64,000 nt of DNA from positions 1 to 64,000 of the forward strand of contig JADGEJ010000011.1 of assembly GCA_016744435.1 (NCBI GenBank), written 5' to 3'. The notes below the pieces were generated by a model, which saw only the letters and a list, made by a program, of their open reading frames with translations, made no database searches and was not told where the DNA came from. How positions within the stretch are numbered: position 1 is the first letter of the stretch; every line of letters begins with the position of its first letter. Positions 16,293 through 25,876 of the stretch are shown piece by piece. The DNA comes from Lentibacter sp. (GTDB lineage Bacteria; Pseudomonadota; Alphaproteobacteria; Rhodobacterales; Rhodobacteraceae). A program made the position numbers and the translations under genes.

Positions 16293-17005
16293 GTGAAGAC
16301 GTTTTCCGCAGCGATCCCTATTTGCGCGAATTGCCAGCCGAAGTTATAGCGCATACGCCTGAAGGCGGTTTGGTGCTGAACCGAACGATCTTTTACCCAA
16401 CGGGCGGCGGCCAACCGGGCGATAGCGGCTATGTCGTGTGGGATGGCAAAGAGCTGGACATCGCGACCGCTGTGAAAGGCGAGGGTGACCAGATCGTGCT
16501 GGTGCCAGCGGCGCCTGTGGCCCTGCCTGAAGTGGGCGTGAAGCTCACGCAGCACCTTGGTTGGGAGAGGCGCCACCGCCATATGCGCGTGCACACGGCG
16601 CTTCACTTGCTGTCTGTGGTGATGCCTTTGCCCGTGACCGGAGGGCAGATTGGCTCGGAGAAGGGCCGGCTGGACTTTCTGATGCCCGAGCCGCCTGACA
16701 ACAAAGAAGCTGTTGAGGTCGCGTTGAACGAGTTGATAGACCGCGATTTGCCCGTCACGGAAAGCTGGATCACCGAAGCCGAGCTTGATGCCAACCCAGG
16801 CCTTGTCAAAACAATGTCAGTCCAGCCTCCGCGCGGCAAAGGCGCGATCCGGCTGGTGCGGATCGGCGAGGGGATTGACCAAGTGGATTTGCAACCCTGT
16901 GGCGGCACCCATGTGGCGCGCACCTCCGAGATCGGGGCTGTCCGCCTTGGAAAGATCGAAAACAAAGGCAAACAGAACCGCCGAGTGAGCTTGCATCTCG
17001 AGTAG
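16289..17005 (+). CDS. alanyl-tRNA editing protein, AlaX-like
   Basis: A 238-residue free-standing relative of the AlaRS editing domain. FYPTGGGQPGDSG near residues 35-47 is the conserved glycine loop. HTALH and, later, QPCGGTHVA provide the two His and the Cys/His zinc ligands. AlaX proteins hydrolyse mischarged Ser-tRNA(Ala) or Gly-tRNA(Ala). It starts inside the stop of the channel gene (ATGA overlap) and ends 86 nt before tRNA-Ser. All key residues are present. Confidence 0.88.
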   Translation: MSEDVFRSDPYLRELPAEVIAHTPEGGLVLNRTIFYPTGGGQPGDSGYVVWDGKELDIATAVKGEGDQIVLVPAAPVALPEVGVKLTQHLGWERRHRHMRVHTALHLLSVVMPLPVTGGQIGSEKGRLDFLMPEPPDNKEAVEVALNELIDRDLPVTESWITEAELDANPGLVKTMSVQPPRGKGAIRLVRIGEGIDQVDLQPCGGTHVARTSEIGAVRLGKIENKGKQNRRVSLHLE

Positions 17006-17091
17006 GCGGCGATGCTGCCCCAACATCCGGGATTGCGGCAGATTTTTTTGGGCTTGCAGGCCCATGTGGTTTTTCGATAGATCAACCTGAC

Positions 17092-17181
17092 GGAGCGGTG
17101 GCCGAGTGGTCGAAGGCGCACGCCTGGAAAGTGTGTAGGCGGGTGACCGTCTCCAGGGTTCGAATCCCTGTCGCTCCGCCA
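17092..17181 (+). tRNA. tRNA-Ser(GGA)
   Basis: A 90-nt gene. Acceptor stem GGAGCGG pairs with TCGCTCC (allowing G-T), anticodon stem CACGC/GTGTG encloses loop CTGGAAA (anticodon GGA), a long class II variable arm follows, the T arm is CAGGG-TTCGAAT-CCCTG, and CCA is encoded. The long variable arm and anticodon define serine. Confidence 0.98.
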
Positions 17182-17307
17182 TCTTGCCTCAGTGGTATTT
17201 TCCGACTGCCTTGACAGAATGGCTTGGGTCTGAGATTTAGCGGCGATGATAGCGCTAACGTGCGTTGTGGGCTTGCGTTGTACCCAGAGTTGAAAGAGCA
17301 TTGCGAA

Positions 17308-19128
17308 ATGTCGATACATCCAAAGGTCAGGGCCGTCACAGAGCGGATTGTCAAACGCAGCCAGCCAAGCCGTACAGCCTATCTTGCCCGCATGCAGGCC
17401 GCTGAGCGCAAAGGGCCGATGCGCGGGCATTTGAGCTGCTCAGGCGCGGCACATGCCTATGCGGGGGCGGGGGAAGACCAAGACGCGCTGGCAACGAGGC
17501 ACGCGGGCAACCTTGGCGTGGTGACGGCCTACAACGACATGCTCTCGGCGCATCAGCCGTTTGAGCGCTACCCCGAGATCGTCCGCGCGGCGGCCCGTGA
17601 AGCGGGCGGCACAGCGCAGGTGGCGGGCGGTGTTCCGGCGATGTGTGATGGTGTTACACAGGGCGAGGCGGGCATGGAGCTGAGCCTGTTCTCGCGCGAT
17701 GTGATCGCGATGGCGGCTGGCATAGCGCTGAGCCACAACACTTTTGACGCGGCTGTTTTCTTGGGTGTGTGCGATAAGATCGTGCCGGGGCTGGTGATTG
17801 CCGCGCAAGTTTTTGGGCACTTGCCAGCCGTCTTCCTGCCAGCAGGCCCGATGACCAGCGGCTTGGCGAACGACGAAAAATCTAAAGTGCGGCAGAAGTT
17901 TGCCAACGGTGACGTGAGCCGCGAAGAGCTTATGGCCGCCGAAATGGCCGCCTATCATGGCCCGGGCACCTGCACCTTTTATGGCACGGCCAACACCAAC
18001 CAGATGTTGATGGAGTTCATGGGGCTGCACTTGCCCGGAGCAAGCTTTGTGACGCCAAACACGGGCCTGCGCGATGCTCTGACACATGAGGGCGCCAAGC
18101 GTGCTTTGAGCCTGAGTGCTTTGGACGACAATTATACGCCTGTTTGCCAGATATTGGACGAGAAGGCCTTTGTGAACGGCATCATCGGGCTTGGCGCGAC
18201 GGGCGGCTCAACCAATCTGCTTATTCACCTCGTCGCCATGGCGCGAGCGGGCGGCATTATCCTTGACTGGGAGGATTTTGCTGATCTCTCGGAAGTCACG
18301 CCACTGATCGCGCGGGTTTACCCCAACGGCCTTGCCGACGTGAACCATTTCCACGCGGCAGGGGGGCTTGGCTACATGATAGGTGAGTTGCTTTCGTCGG
18401 GCCTTTTGCACCCTGACACGCAGACTGTCGCGGGTGTCGGGCTTGAAAACTACACGTATGAGCCCAAGCTGGCCGACGGCAAAGTGACGTGGCGCGCGGG
18501 GGCGGGAAAAAGCCTGAATGACAAGGTTTTGGCAACTGTGGCAGAGCCGTTTCAGGCCACAGGCGGGCTGACACGCTTGCAGGGCAACCTTGGCACAGGG
18601 GTGATGAAAGTCTCGGCCGTGGCGGACGAACACCGCATTGTGCAAGCGCCTGCACGGGTGTTTGAGAGCCAAGAGGCCGTGAAGGCAGCGTTTAAGGCCA
18701 AAGAGCTTACCGAGGATGTCGTTGTCGTGCTGCGCTTTCAGGGGCCGCGCGCCAACGGGATGCCCGAGCTGCACTCGCTGACGCCGATCTTGTCGATCTT
18801 GCAAGGGCGCGGCCAGAAGGTGGCGTTCGTCACTGACGGGCGCATGTCGGGCGCGTCGGGCAAGGTGCCTTCGGCCATTCACGTCACACCTGAGGCGCTT
18901 GACGGTGGGCCAATGGCCAAGCTGAAAGATGGGGATCTGATCCGCGTTGACGCTGTGGCGGGCACGCTGGCGTTTTTGGGCGAGGGGCTTGAGGCGCGCA
19001 GGCCTGCGACAGCTGACTTGAGCGGCAACATGGCCGGAACAGGCCGCGAGCTTTTCGCCGTTATGCGCGGCGCTGTTGGCGGCGCAGGCGAGGGCGCATC
19101 CATTTTCGGAGGTTTTGATGGGACTTAA
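17308..19128 (+). CDS. edd: phosphogluconate dehydratase
   Basis: A 606-residue IlvD/Edd family dehydratase, the usual length for Edd. The conserved stretches include [37 protein letters not shown] and [12 protein letters not shown], with the Fe-S cluster cysteines in these blocks. [19 protein letters not shown] closes the C-terminal domain. It converts 6-phosphogluconate to KDPG, the first committed Entner-Doudoroff step. The ATG at 17308 gives the family N-terminus; the open frame extends 28 codons upstream without a matching sequence. It overlaps eda by 11 nt. Confidence 0.94.
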   Translation: MSIHPKVRAVTERIVKRSQPSRTAYLARMQAAERKGPMRGHLSCSGAAHAYAGAGEDQDALATRHAGNLGVVTAYNDMLSAHQPFERYPEIVRAAAREAGGTAQVAGGVPAMCDGVTQGEAGMELSLFSRDVIAMAAGIALSHNTFDAAVFLGVCDKIVPGLVIAAQVFGHLPAVFLPAGPMTSGLANDEKSKVRQKFANGDVSREELMAAEMAAYHGPGTCTFYGTANTNQMLMEFMGLHLPGASFVTPNTGLRDALTHEGAKRALSLSALDDNYTPVCQILDEKAFVNGIIGLGATGGSTNLLIHLVAMARAGGIILDWEDFADLSEVTPLIARVYPNGLADVNHFHAAGGLGYMIGELLSSGLLHPDTQTVAGVGLENYTYEPKLADGKVTWRAGAGKSLNDKVLATVAEPFQATGGLTRLQGNLGTGVMKVSAVADEHRIVQAPARVFESQEAVKAAFKAKELTEDVVVVLRFQGPRANGMPELHSLTPILSILQGRGQKVAFVTDGRMSGASGKVPSAIHVTPEALDGGPMAKLKDGDLIRVDAVAGTLAFLGEGLEARRPATADLSGNMAGTGRELFAVMRGAVGGAGEGASIFGGFDGT

Positions 19129-19759
19129 CCCTAAAGACGCGAGCAAACGCACACGCGAAATTTGTGCACTGGCGCCGGTTGTGCCTGTGCTGGTGTTGGA
19201 CGATGCCAAGGCGGCGCGGCCACTGGCCGAGGCGCTTGTTGCGGGGGGCTTACCTGTGTTGGAAGTCACCCTGCGCACTGGCGCTGCTTTGGATGTGATC
19301 CGCGAAATGGCGCAGGTCAAAGGCGGGATTGTTGGCGCTGGCACGGTGCTGACGCCGCAAGACGTACGAGCCGTCAAAGAGGCTGGGGCGCAGTTTGCGG
19401 TCTCGCCGGGCGCGACAGATACGCTTCTCGAGGCATGTGAAGTCGAAGAGCTGCCGCTTCTGGCGGGGGCTGCCACGGCCAGTGAGGCCATGGCTTTGCT
19501 TGAGCGCGGCTATGATATGCTAAAGTTTTTCCCCGCTGAGGCCTCTGGTGGCACAGCGGCTGTGAAGGCCATCGGCGCGCCGCTGCCGCAGATCATGTTC
19601 TGCCCGACAGGCGGCATTTCGATGAGCACAGCGCGCGACTATCTGAGGCTTTCAAACGTGGCCTGCATTGGCGGCTCGTGGGTTGCTCCGAAAGATTTGG
19701 TGGCATCAGGCGCTTGGAGCGAGATCGAAGAATTGGCGAAAGCGGCTTCTGCGCTTTGA
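19118..19759 (+). CDS. eda: KDPG/KHG aldolase
   Basis: A 213-residue class I aldolase. [11 protein letters not shown] near residues 45-56 carries the catalytic Glu, and K136 in [10 protein letters not shown] is the Schiff-base lysine. GAGTVLTPQ and CPTGGIS supply phosphate-binding loops. It splits 2-keto-3-deoxy-6-phosphogluconate to pyruvate and glyceraldehyde 3-phosphate. CGGAGG 6 nt upstream sets the ATG at 19118, within the end of edd, so the pair is translationally coupled. Confidence 0.94.
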   Translation: MGLNPKDASKRTREICALAPVVPVLVLDDAKAARPLAEALVAGGLPVLEVTLRTGAALDVIREMAQVKGGIVGAGTVLTPQDVRAVKEAGAQFAVSPGATDTLLEACEVEELPLLAGAATASEAMALLERGYDMLKFFPAEASGGTAAVKAIGAPLPQIMFCPTGGISMSTARDYLRLSNVACIGGSWVAPKDLVASGAWSEIEELAKAASAL

Positions 19760-19795
19760 TTTGACAGCTCTGTAGAACGGCGTTACCGCTTGAGT

Positions 19796-19927
19796 ATTCT
19801 CAGGGCGGGGTGCAATTCCCCACCGGCGGTGACAGCCCGCGAGCGCGGTGCGTTTACACAAACGCACTGGTCAGCAGATTTGGTGGAATTCCAAAGCCGA
19901 CGGTATAGTCCGGATGGTAGAGAATGG
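19796..19927 (+). promoter_or_regulatory. FMN riboswitch (RFN element)
   Basis: The conserved RFN blocks are present in order: TCTCAGGGCGGGG, TTCCCCACCGGCGGT, GCCCGCGAGCGC, GGTCAGCAGATTTGGTG, AATTCCAAAGCCGACGGT, ATAGTCCGGATGG and the closing AGAGAATG that pairs with the opening TATTCTC. It starts 36 nt after eda and ends 73 nt before the ribH start, so it should make that gene respond to FMN, probably at the level of translation since no clear terminator follows. Confidence 0.96.
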
Positions 19928-20000
19928 GATGCGTGGTCTTTCATGGGCGACGCACCTCTGACGCTCTGGGATCTTGTCAGCGATGAAAGGATCTTATGCT

Positions 20001-20468
20001 ATGACAAAATCCCCAAAATACGCCTTTATCAAAGCACAGTGGCACGCGAAGATTGTCGACCAAGCCTTTGTGGGGTTTGAAGAAAAGCTTGCTGAGCTTG
20101 GTTCGAATGCGGCGGTTGAGGCATATAACGTGCCCGGCGCATTCGAGATGCCGCTGCTGGCGCAGAAGCTGGCTGAGACGGGCCGTTATGACGCTGTGAT
20201 CGCGGCTGCGCTGGTTGTCGACGGTGGCATTTACCGGCATGACTTTGTCGCCAGCGCGGTGGTGGATGGGCTGATGAAAGCAGGGCTTAAGACGGGCGTG
20301 CCTGTGCTGTCGGTGTCTCTGACGCCGCACCATTTCCAGCCGAGCCTTGAGCATGAGGCTTTCTACTTTGAGCATTTCCTCAAGAAGGGGCGCGAGGCGG
20401 CAGAGGCCGCTGCCCAACTCAGCACGCTCTACGCATCAGGACTGGACGCGCAGACCCAAGCGGCATGA
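20001..20468 (+). CDS. ribH2: 6,7-dimethyl-8-ribityllumazine synthase, type 2
   Basis: A 155-residue lumazine synthase. NVPGAFEMPLLAQKL is the family block. VDGGIYRHDFVASAVVDGLM replaces the more usual RGGTPHFEYV block and is the pattern I associate with RibH2 proteins of Brucella and rhizobia, as is SVSLTPHHFQPS. The enzyme condenses 5-amino-6-ribitylaminouracil with dihydroxybutanone phosphate. The ATG at 20001 follows AAAGGA; an upstream TTG frame adds 9 codons without family match. It stands apart from other rib genes, directly under the FMN riboswitch. Confidence 0.9.
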   Translation: MTKSPKYAFIKAQWHAKIVDQAFVGFEEKLAELGSNAAVEAYNVPGAFEMPLLAQKLAETGRYDAVIAAALVVDGGIYRHDFVASAVVDGLMKAGLKTGVPVLSVSLTPHHFQPSLEHEAFYFEHFLKKGREAAEAAAQLSTLYASGLDAQTQAA

Positions 20469-20572
20469 CAAACCCCTCCCGTTGCCGAAAGCGTGGCAGC
20501 GGGAGGATGATAATGCCGCATTGCCGTTTGTCGTGAGCGAGGTAAGCTCGCACCGATCAAGGGAGAAAAAAC

Positions 20573-21409
20573 ATGAAATTTTTGCGCTATGGCCCTCAAG
20601 GGGCAGAGAAACCGGGCTTGCTGGATGCAATGGGTGCCATCCGTGACTTGTCTGGTGTGATTGGAGACCTGGGCGGCGAAATGATGGAGCCTAAGGCTCT
20701 GGAGCGGCTTAAGAGCATTGACCCGAAAGTATTGCCGCTTGTGTCGGGGGAGCCGAGAATTGGCGCCTGTGTGAGCCATGTGGAGACGTTTTACGGCATC
20801 GGGCTTAACTATGCCAAACATGCCGCCGAAGCAGGCATGGATGCGCCGGGTGAGCCGATTGTTTTCAACAAATCAGCGTCGTCACTGGCGGGACCGTTTG
20901 ATGCGCTGACGCTGCCAAAAGGCAGTGAGAAGAGCGACTGGGAAGTTGAACTCGGCGTGGTGATTGGCAAGCGGGCGCAGAATGTGAGCGTTGAGAAAGC
21001 GTTGAAACATGTGGCAGGCTATTGCGTGATCAACGACATTTCAGAGCGCGCGTATCAGACCGAGCGCGGAGGGCAGTGGACGAAGGGCAAGTCAGCGCCC
21101 GGGTTTGGACCCTGCGGGCCTTACTTTGTGACGGCTGACGAGGTGCCTGACCCGCAAGTGCTGAAGCTTTCGATGAGCCTGAATGGCGAAGTGATGCAGA
21201 GCAGTTCAACGGCGGATATGATTTTCTCGGTGGCTGAGATCATCTCGCATATGTCAGAGTTTATGGCACTGGTGCCGGGCGATGTTATCGCGACGGGCAC
21301 GCCAGAGGGCGTGGGCATGGGGCATAAGCCACAGCGGTTTTTGCGGTCGGGCGATGTTATGGAGCTTGAGATCGAAGGCTTGGGCAAGCAACGCACCGAA
21401 GTGCTTTAA
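20573..21409 (+). CDS. fumarylacetoacetate hydrolase family protein
   Basis: A 278-residue FAH-family enzyme. YGIGLNYAKHAAEAG near residue 75, the metal-binding Glu residues in SDWEVELGVVIGK and the C-terminal DVIATGTPEGVGMG block are diagnostic. These enzymes cleave or hydrate 2-oxo acids in aromatic catabolism; the best matches by memory are 2-hydroxyhepta-2,4-diene-1,7-dioate isomerases and ureidoglycolate-lyase-like proteins, so the substrate is not fixed. It is 104 nt after ribH2 with its own GGGAGA ribosome-binding site and ends before a GC-rich hairpin. Confidence 0.88.
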   Translation: MKFLRYGPQGAEKPGLLDAMGAIRDLSGVIGDLGGEMMEPKALERLKSIDPKVLPLVSGEPRIGACVSHVETFYGIGLNYAKHAAEAGMDAPGEPIVFNKSASSLAGPFDALTLPKGSEKSDWEVELGVVIGKRAQNVSVEKALKHVAGYCVINDISERAYQTERGGQWTKGKSAPGFGPCGPYFVTADEVPDPQVLKLSMSLNGEVMQSSSTADMIFSVAEIISHMSEFMALVPGDVIATGTPEGVGMGHKPQRFLRSGDVMELEIEGLGKQRTEVL

Positions 21410-21418
21410 CAAAGCGGA

Positions 21419-21440
21419 ACGCGGCCCGAGGGGGCCGCGT
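21419..21440 (+). terminator. GC-rich hairpin after the FAH-family gene
   Basis: ACGCGGCCC and GGGCCGCGT form a 9-bp stem with a 4-nt loop, 10 nt after the stop codon. The T-tract is weak (GCAGTTTGGTTG), so termination may be partial. Confidence 0.55.
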
Positions 21441-21516
21441 GCAGTTTGGTTGAATGAGGGGCGCTGCCCCTCAGACACTGGATAGATGGGAGCATTGCCG
21501 CCAAACACAGGGTTAA

Positions 21517-21564
21517 GTGGGGGCCAGCCCCCACACCCCCGGGATATTTAGGGAAAGAAAAAGC
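21517..21564 (+). repeat. REP-like intergenic element, copy 1
   Basis: Hairpin GTGGGGGC-CA-GCCCCCAC (21517-21534), then CCCCCGGGATATTTAGGGAA and AGAAAAAGC, ending 1 nt before the grxD stop. The same hairpin-plus-tail plan occurs at 52788-52838. A second GC hairpin (TGAGGGGC/GCCCCTCA, 21455-21473) lies just upstream. Confidence 0.8.
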
Positions 21565-21565
21565 C

Positions 21566-21928
21566 TTAAGCGTTGGCTTCGCGGATCTTGTCGGCGGCGT
21601 CTTTGTTGAAGGTGACGCCGTTGTCTGTGAACAGTGTGTCGATCTCGCCTGAGAGCATCATTTCGGTGATGATGTCACAGCCGCCGACGAACTCGCCTTT
21701 GACGTAGAGCTGCGGGACGGTTGGCCAGTCGGAATAGTCTTTGATGCCTTGGCGCACGGCTTCGTCGGCGAGGACGTTCACGTCTTGGTAGTCGACATTC
21801 ATGAAGTTGAGCACGCCAGCCACGCGCGAGGAGAAGCCGCACTGCGGCATTTCTTTGGTGCCTTTCATGTAGAGCACCACGTCGTTGGCTTTTACTGTTT
21901 CGTCGATTTGGGTTTTTGTATCAGTCAT
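21566..21928 (-). CDS. grxD: monothiol glutaredoxin, Grx4 family
   Basis: A 120-residue CGFS glutaredoxin: C30-G-F-S in MPQCGFSSRV, then WPTVPQLYVKGEFVGGCDI with the cis-proline and glutathione-binding GG. Such proteins bind or deliver [2Fe-2S] clusters with BolA partners, and bolA is two genes upstream in the same operon. The ATG at 21928 is 8 nt from AAGG; an ATG at 21937 lies against it. The gene overlaps the 3' end of the preceding small gene by 8 nt. Confidence 0.94.
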   Translation of the reverse strand: MTDTKTQIDETVKANDVVLYMKGTKEMPQCGFSSRVAGVLNFMNVDYQDVNVLADEAVRQGIKDYSDWPTVPQLYVKGEFVGGCDIITEMMLSGEIDTLFTDNGVTFNKDAADKIREANA

Positions 21929-22229
21929 TTTTGACATCCTTGTTTTGAAACGCCTGAGAGTAGCGGGCTGCATAGGTTTCATCGTCCACCATCGGCGGAA
22001 CGGTTAAATCTGCGACATGGGTAAACCTGCCGGAACGCCGCGCGGAGGCTCTTACGCCTGTGACCCGTTCGAGCGCGTTGTTTCGTCGATTGACGCGCTC
22101 AACAGTGTCAAGGTCAAGCGCCTCCATGCCCAGTGGGGTACTTCTGTCCGCGCGTTCGGGCTGTCGAGCTGAAAGCGGGCGGCGGGGGCCGCGCCGAAAG
22201 GGTGCCGAGAGGAGAGCCCAGAGGCGCAT
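21921..22229 (-). CDS. small protein of unknown function between bolA and grxD
   Basis: A 102-residue frame starting 1 nt after the bolA stop (TAAGATG) and running 8 nt into grxD. It is basic at the N-terminus (RRGPRRPLSARQPERADR) and charged throughout, with no membrane segment or known domain. The tight junctions on both sides argue that it is real and co-translated. An internal ATG (MEALDLDTVERVNRRN) could be an alternative start. I do not recognise the family. Confidence 0.55.
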   Translation of the reverse strand: MRLWALLSAPFRRGPRRPLSARQPERADRSTPLGMEALDLDTVERVNRRNNALERVTGVRASARRSGRFTHVADLTVPPMVDDETYAARYSQAFQNKDVKND

Positions 22230-22230
22230 C

Positions 22231-22467
22231 TTACTCGGGCGCTCGCGTTGTTAGGGCCAGCGCGTGCAGCTCGCCGCTTGGGCCGTCCATCTTGCCTTTG
22301 AGAGCGGCATAGACGGCGCGTTGCTGTTGCACGCGGTTTTTGCCGCGAAAGCTTTCATCAATAACCATGGCTGACATATGCACACCGTCAGCGCCTGCGA
22401 CTTCGATTTGGGCGTCTGGGAAGCTTTCACGCAGGATGGCTTCGAGTTCCTCTGTGTGGATGGCCAT
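22231..22467 (-). CDS. BolA family protein
   Basis: A 78-residue BolA/IbaG-like protein: FPDAQIEVAGADGVHMSAMV, then the FRGKNRVQQQRAVYAAL block with the conserved helix-turn segment, and a C-terminal ELHALALTTR. The histidine in the GVHM and ELHAL segments is a candidate cluster ligand. BolA proteins pair with CGFS glutaredoxins on a shared [2Fe-2S] cluster, consistent with grxD downstream. GGAGAG about 5 nt before sets the ATG at 22467. Confidence 0.9.
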   Translation of the reverse strand: MAIHTEELEAILRESFPDAQIEVAGADGVHMSAMVIDESFRGKNRVQQQRAVYAALKGKMDGPSGELHALALTTRAPE

Positions 22468-22524
22468 GTCTCTCTCCAATCTGTCTTTTGAAAGATGTAA
22501 GCCCGATGCCGCTTTGGCGCAAGA

Positions 22525-24690
22525 TCAGGCGAAAGTTTCTGCAAAGCTGCTGCGGTAAAGTGATTGCAGTTCTTCCAAGGGCGCGCTGGAGTTGCCGAAC
22601 CAAACGTCAGTCCCCGTGAACTTGCCAACGGAAGCGAGCGGCACGCCAGCTTCTATTGCGGCGGACATAAGCGCTTCAGCCTGATCAAAGTTACAGGCCA
22701 CAAGATAGCGCGCCTGATCTTCGCCAAACAGTGTTTGGGTGTCTGAGGCTTCGATCTGGACACCAACGCCTGAGGCTTCGGCCATTTCGAAGGCGGCCAT
22801 GGCGAGGCCGCCATCGGAGAGGTCAAGGCAGGCTGTGATCCACGCGTGGTTGTCGCGGATAAAGTCGCCGTGCAGCTTTTCGGCGGCCAGATCAACTTGC
22901 GGTGCGTCGCCCTCGACGCGGTTGAAGACCTCGGCGAGCAGGGCAGACTGGCCGAGGTGGCCTTCGGTTGTGCCAATGAGAAGTGCAACATGGCCTTCGC
23001 GGGCGGTGCCAAGGATGGCGCGGCTTTCGTCGGAGATCAGCCCGACGGCGGCGATTGTGGGGGTTGGCAAGATGCCTGTGCCGTCGGTTTCGTTGTAGAG
23101 CGACACGTTGCCAGAGACGATGGGCATGTCGAGCGCCAAAACCGCCTCGCCGATGCCTTTGATCGCGCCGACAAACTGCCCCATGATCTCGGGTTTTTCG
23201 GGGTTGCCGAAGTTGAGGTTGTCGGTTGAGGCCAAAGGCGTTGCGCCCACGGCTGTCAGGTTGCGGTAGGCTTCTGCGACGGCTTGTTTGCCGCCCATCT
23301 CAGGGTTGGCCATGACGTAGCGCGGGGTTACATCAGAGGTGAACGCGAGCAGCTTTTCGGTGCCGTGCACGCGGGTGACGCCAGCGCCAAAGCCCGGTGT
23401 GCGCACAGTGTCGGCCATAACCATGGTGTCGTATTGCTCATAGACCCACTGTTTGCCCGCGTAGTTTGGCGTGGCGAGCAGGGCCTTGAGGCCATCAATC
23501 GCGTCGATCTGTGGCACGTCTTCGTCAGCCAGTGGCGTCGCGGCAGGTGTTTCAACCCACGGGCGGTCATATTCGGGGGCGGAGCCTGACAGGGTTGCCA
23601 GCGGCAAGTCGGCCTTAAGCTCGTTGCCGTGCATGACGAGAAAGCGGTCTTCCGCGATGGTTTCGCCGACGATGGCGAAGTCGAGATCCCATTTCTCAAA
23701 GACAGCACGCGCTTCGGCTTCTAGCTCGGGCTTGAGCACCATAAGCATACGCTCTTGGCTTTCTGAGAGCATCATCTCGTAGGCTGTCATGTTGGGCTCA
23801 CGCTGCGGGACATCATCAAGCTGAAGCTTCACGCCAAGCCCGCCTTTGTCGCCCATCTCTACGGCGGAACAAGTGAGGCCAGCAGCCCCCATGTCTTGGA
23901 TCGAGATAACCGCGCCTGTCGCCATCAGCTCAAGCGTGGCCTCCATCAGGCGCTTTTCTGTGAACGGGTCGCCGACTTGTACGGTCGGGCGCTTCTCTTC
24001 AATCGTGTCGTCAAACTCGGCCGAGGCCATCGTGGCGCCGCCAACACCGTCGCGGCCCGTTTTGGCCCCGAGGTAAACCACGGGCATGCCAACGCCAGAC
24101 GCGGCCGAGTAGAAGATCTTGTCGGTATCTGCCAAGCCTGCCGCGAAAGCGTTGACGAGGCAGTTGCCGTTATAAGCCGGATCAAAGCGCACTTCGCCGC
24201 CCACTGTGGGCACGCCAAAACAGTTGCCATAGCCGCCGACGCCTTCAACAACGCCGTGCACGAGCTGACGTGTTTTGGGGTGGTCTTTTTCGCCAAAGCT
24301 GAGTGAGTTCATCGCCGCAATGGGGCGCGCGCCCATGGTGAAGACGTCACGCAAGATGCCGCCAACGCCCGTGGCTGCGCCTTGGTAGGGCTCGATGTAG
24401 CTGGGGTGGTTGTGGCTCTCCATTTTGAAGATCACGGCTTGGCCATCGCCGATGTCGACAACGCCCGCGTTTTCGCCGGGGCCGCAGATCACTTGCGGGC
24501 CTTCGGTTGGCAAGGTGCGCAGCCACTTTTTGGAAGACTTGTAAGAGCAGTGCTCATTCCACATCGCCGAGAAAATGCCGAGTTCTGTGAAGGAAGGTTC
24601 GCGGCCCATGATTTCAAGGATGCGCTCATATTCTTCAGGCGAAAGCCCGTGCGATGAGATCAGGTCAGGCGTGATGGCAGGCTCGGTCAT
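22525..24690 (-). CDS. purL: phosphoribosylformylglycinamidine synthase subunit II
   Basis: A 721-residue protein, the length of the small PurL that works with separate PurS and Pur[32 protein letters not shown]-like ([16 protein letters not shown]) and [16 protein letters not shown] are the ATP/substrate blocks. [15 protein letters not shown] and the second-half [18 protein letters not shown] are typical. It makes FGAM from FGAR in purine synthesis. The ATG at 24690 begins the family sequence [11 protein letters not shown]. It ends 57 nt before bolA and may share its transcript. Confidence 0.95.
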   Translation of the reverse strand: MTEPAITPDLISSHGLSPEEYERILEIMGREPSFTELGIFSAMWNEHCSYKSSKKWLRTLPTEGPQVICGPGENAGVVDIGDGQAVIFKMESHNHPSYIEPYQGAATGVGGILRDVFTMGARPIAAMNSLSFGEKDHPKTRQLVHGVVEGVGGYGNCFGVPTVGGEVRFDPAYNGNCLVNAFAAGLADTDKIFYSAASGVGMPVVYLGAKTGRDGVGGATMASAEFDDTIEEKRPTVQVGDPFTEKRLMEATLELMATGAVISIQDMGAAGLTCSAVEMGDKGGLGVKLQLDDVPQREPNMTAYEMMLSESQERMLMVLKPELEAEARAVFEKWDLDFAIVGETIAEDRFLVMHGNELKADLPLATLSGSAPEYDRPWVETPAATPLADEDVPQIDAIDGLKALLATPNYAGKQWVYEQYDTMVMADTVRTPGFGAGVTRVHGTEKLLAFTSDVTPRYVMANPEMGGKQAVAEAYRNLTAVGATPLASTDNLNFGNPEKPEIMGQFVGAIKGIGEAVLALDMPIVSGNVSLYNETDGTGILPTPTIAAVGLISDESRAILGTAREGHVALLIGTTEGHLGQSALLAEVFNRVEGDAPQVDLAAEKLHGDFIRDNHAWITACLDLSDGGLAMAAFEMAEASGVGVQIEASDTQTLFGEDQARYLVACNFDQAEALMSAAIEAGVPLASVGKFTGTDVWFGNSSAPLEELQSLYRSSFAETFA

Positions 24691-24865
24691 GGCAGCGTCC
24701 CTTTGAGCGTTTGAAACTTGGGCATGTCTTAGGCCAACTGCGCCAGAACTGGAAGGGTGGTTTGCGTTTTTTCGCCAGATTGCGGCAAATGGCTGACCTG
24801 CGCGTGTAGCTTGACGTTTAGGGTATTTTCGCATTGGGTAGGAAGAATAAATTGGGGGACATTAA

Positions 24866-25876
24866 TTGCTTAAAAATCCTTGGGTTGGCAAGGGCTTGGG
24901 AGGCGGATATTTCTCCGACATCCCTGAGCCGAGTACAAATGCAGCGACCCCACGCGCCTTGCTCGGGCGTTGTCCGGAAGGCGCAGTTACACCACTTCTC
25001 GAGTTGAGCGGCTTCGCAGGGGCCGCGCAGGTCTTCGTTAAGGACGAGCGGGCGCGCATGGGGCTTGGCAGCTTTAAGGCCTTGGGTGCGGCCTATGTGA
25101 TAGCTTGTGAGGCCGAAGAGGGCCGCGCGGAAGGCCAGACCTTTGTATGCGCGAGTGCTGGTAACCACGGCTTGTCTGTGGCGGCGGGGGCTGAGGCGTT
25201 TCACGCTCAGGCCGTGATTACCCTCAGTGAGGCGGTGCCTGAAGCATTTGCCGAGCGTTTGCGCGCGCGCGGAGCCGAGGTTGTCCGCACCAAGGGGAGC
25301 TATGAGGACAGTATGCAAGCGGCCGCCAAAGCCGCCGATGACAACGGCTGGACGCTGCTGTCTGACAGCTCGTGGCCGGGCTACACCGACATTCCGCACC
25401 GTTTGATGGAGGGGTATCTGGCGATGGCCGCTGAGGCGTTTGAACAAATGCCGCATATGCCGACGCATATCTTTTTGCAGGCGGGTGTTGGCGGGTTGGC
25501 CGGAGCTTGCGCAGCCTATTTTCGCAAAGTCTGGGGCGACACGCCTGACATTGTCGTGGTTGAGCCAGAGGCTGCCCCTGCGCTCTTTGAGAGCATCAAG
25601 GCCGGAGCCTTTGTCAGCACAGAGGGCCCCGTCTCAAACATGGGGAGGCTTGACTGCAAGGAAGCGTCATTGATTGCGCTCAAAGGCTTGGCACGAGATG
25701 CAGACGCTTTCATGTTGCTCTCAGAAGACGCGGCGTCGCAGGCAATGCCTGCCTTGGTCGCTGAGGGGCTTGAAACCACGCCTTCGGGCGGCGCAGGCCT
25801 TGCGGCATTGATGAGCTTGCCAGCCCTTGGGCCAGATGCGATTGTGTTGACGATTTTGAGTGAGGGACCGGAATGA
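24866..25876 (+). CDS. diaminopropionate ammonia-lyase-like PLP enzyme
   Basis: A 336-residue fold-type II PLP protein. K71 in GLGSFKALGAAY is the likely Schiff-base lysine, CASAGNHGLSVAAGA is the substrate loop, and QAGVGGLAGACAAYF is the glycine-rich phosphate loop. SSWPGYTDIPHRLMEGY matches diaminopropionate ammonia-lyases (YgeX-like) better than threonine dehydratases. It would yield pyruvate and ammonia from 2,3-diaminopropionate. It is shorter than YgeX (about 400). The TTG start at 24866 follows GGGGGA. It overlaps the M24 peptidase gene by 4 nt. Confidence 0.78.
   Translation: MLKNPWVGKGLGGGYFSDIPEPSTNAATPRALLGRCPEGAVTPLLELSGFAGAAQVFVKDERARMGLGSFKALGAAYVIACEAEEGRAEGQTFVCASAGNHGLSVAAGAEAFHAQAVITLSEAVPEAFAERLRARGAEVVRTKGSYEDSMQAAAKAADDNGWTLLSDSSWPGYTDIPHRLMEGYLAMAAEAFEQMPHMPTHIFLQAGVGGLAGACAAYFRKVWGDTPDIVVVEPEAAPALFESIKAGAFVSTEGPVSNMGRLDCKEASLIALKGLARDADAFMLLSEDAASQAMPALVAEGLETTPSGGAGLAALMSLPALGPDAIVLTILSEGPE

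Noticed and set aside
17092-17308. tRNA-Ser as an integration site
   Set aside because: No integrase gene or direct repeat of the tRNA 3' end is visible nearby, and edd follows directly.
18208-19491. 427-codon minus-strand frame across edd and eda
   Set aside because: Antisense shadow of two genes with clear catalytic motifs.
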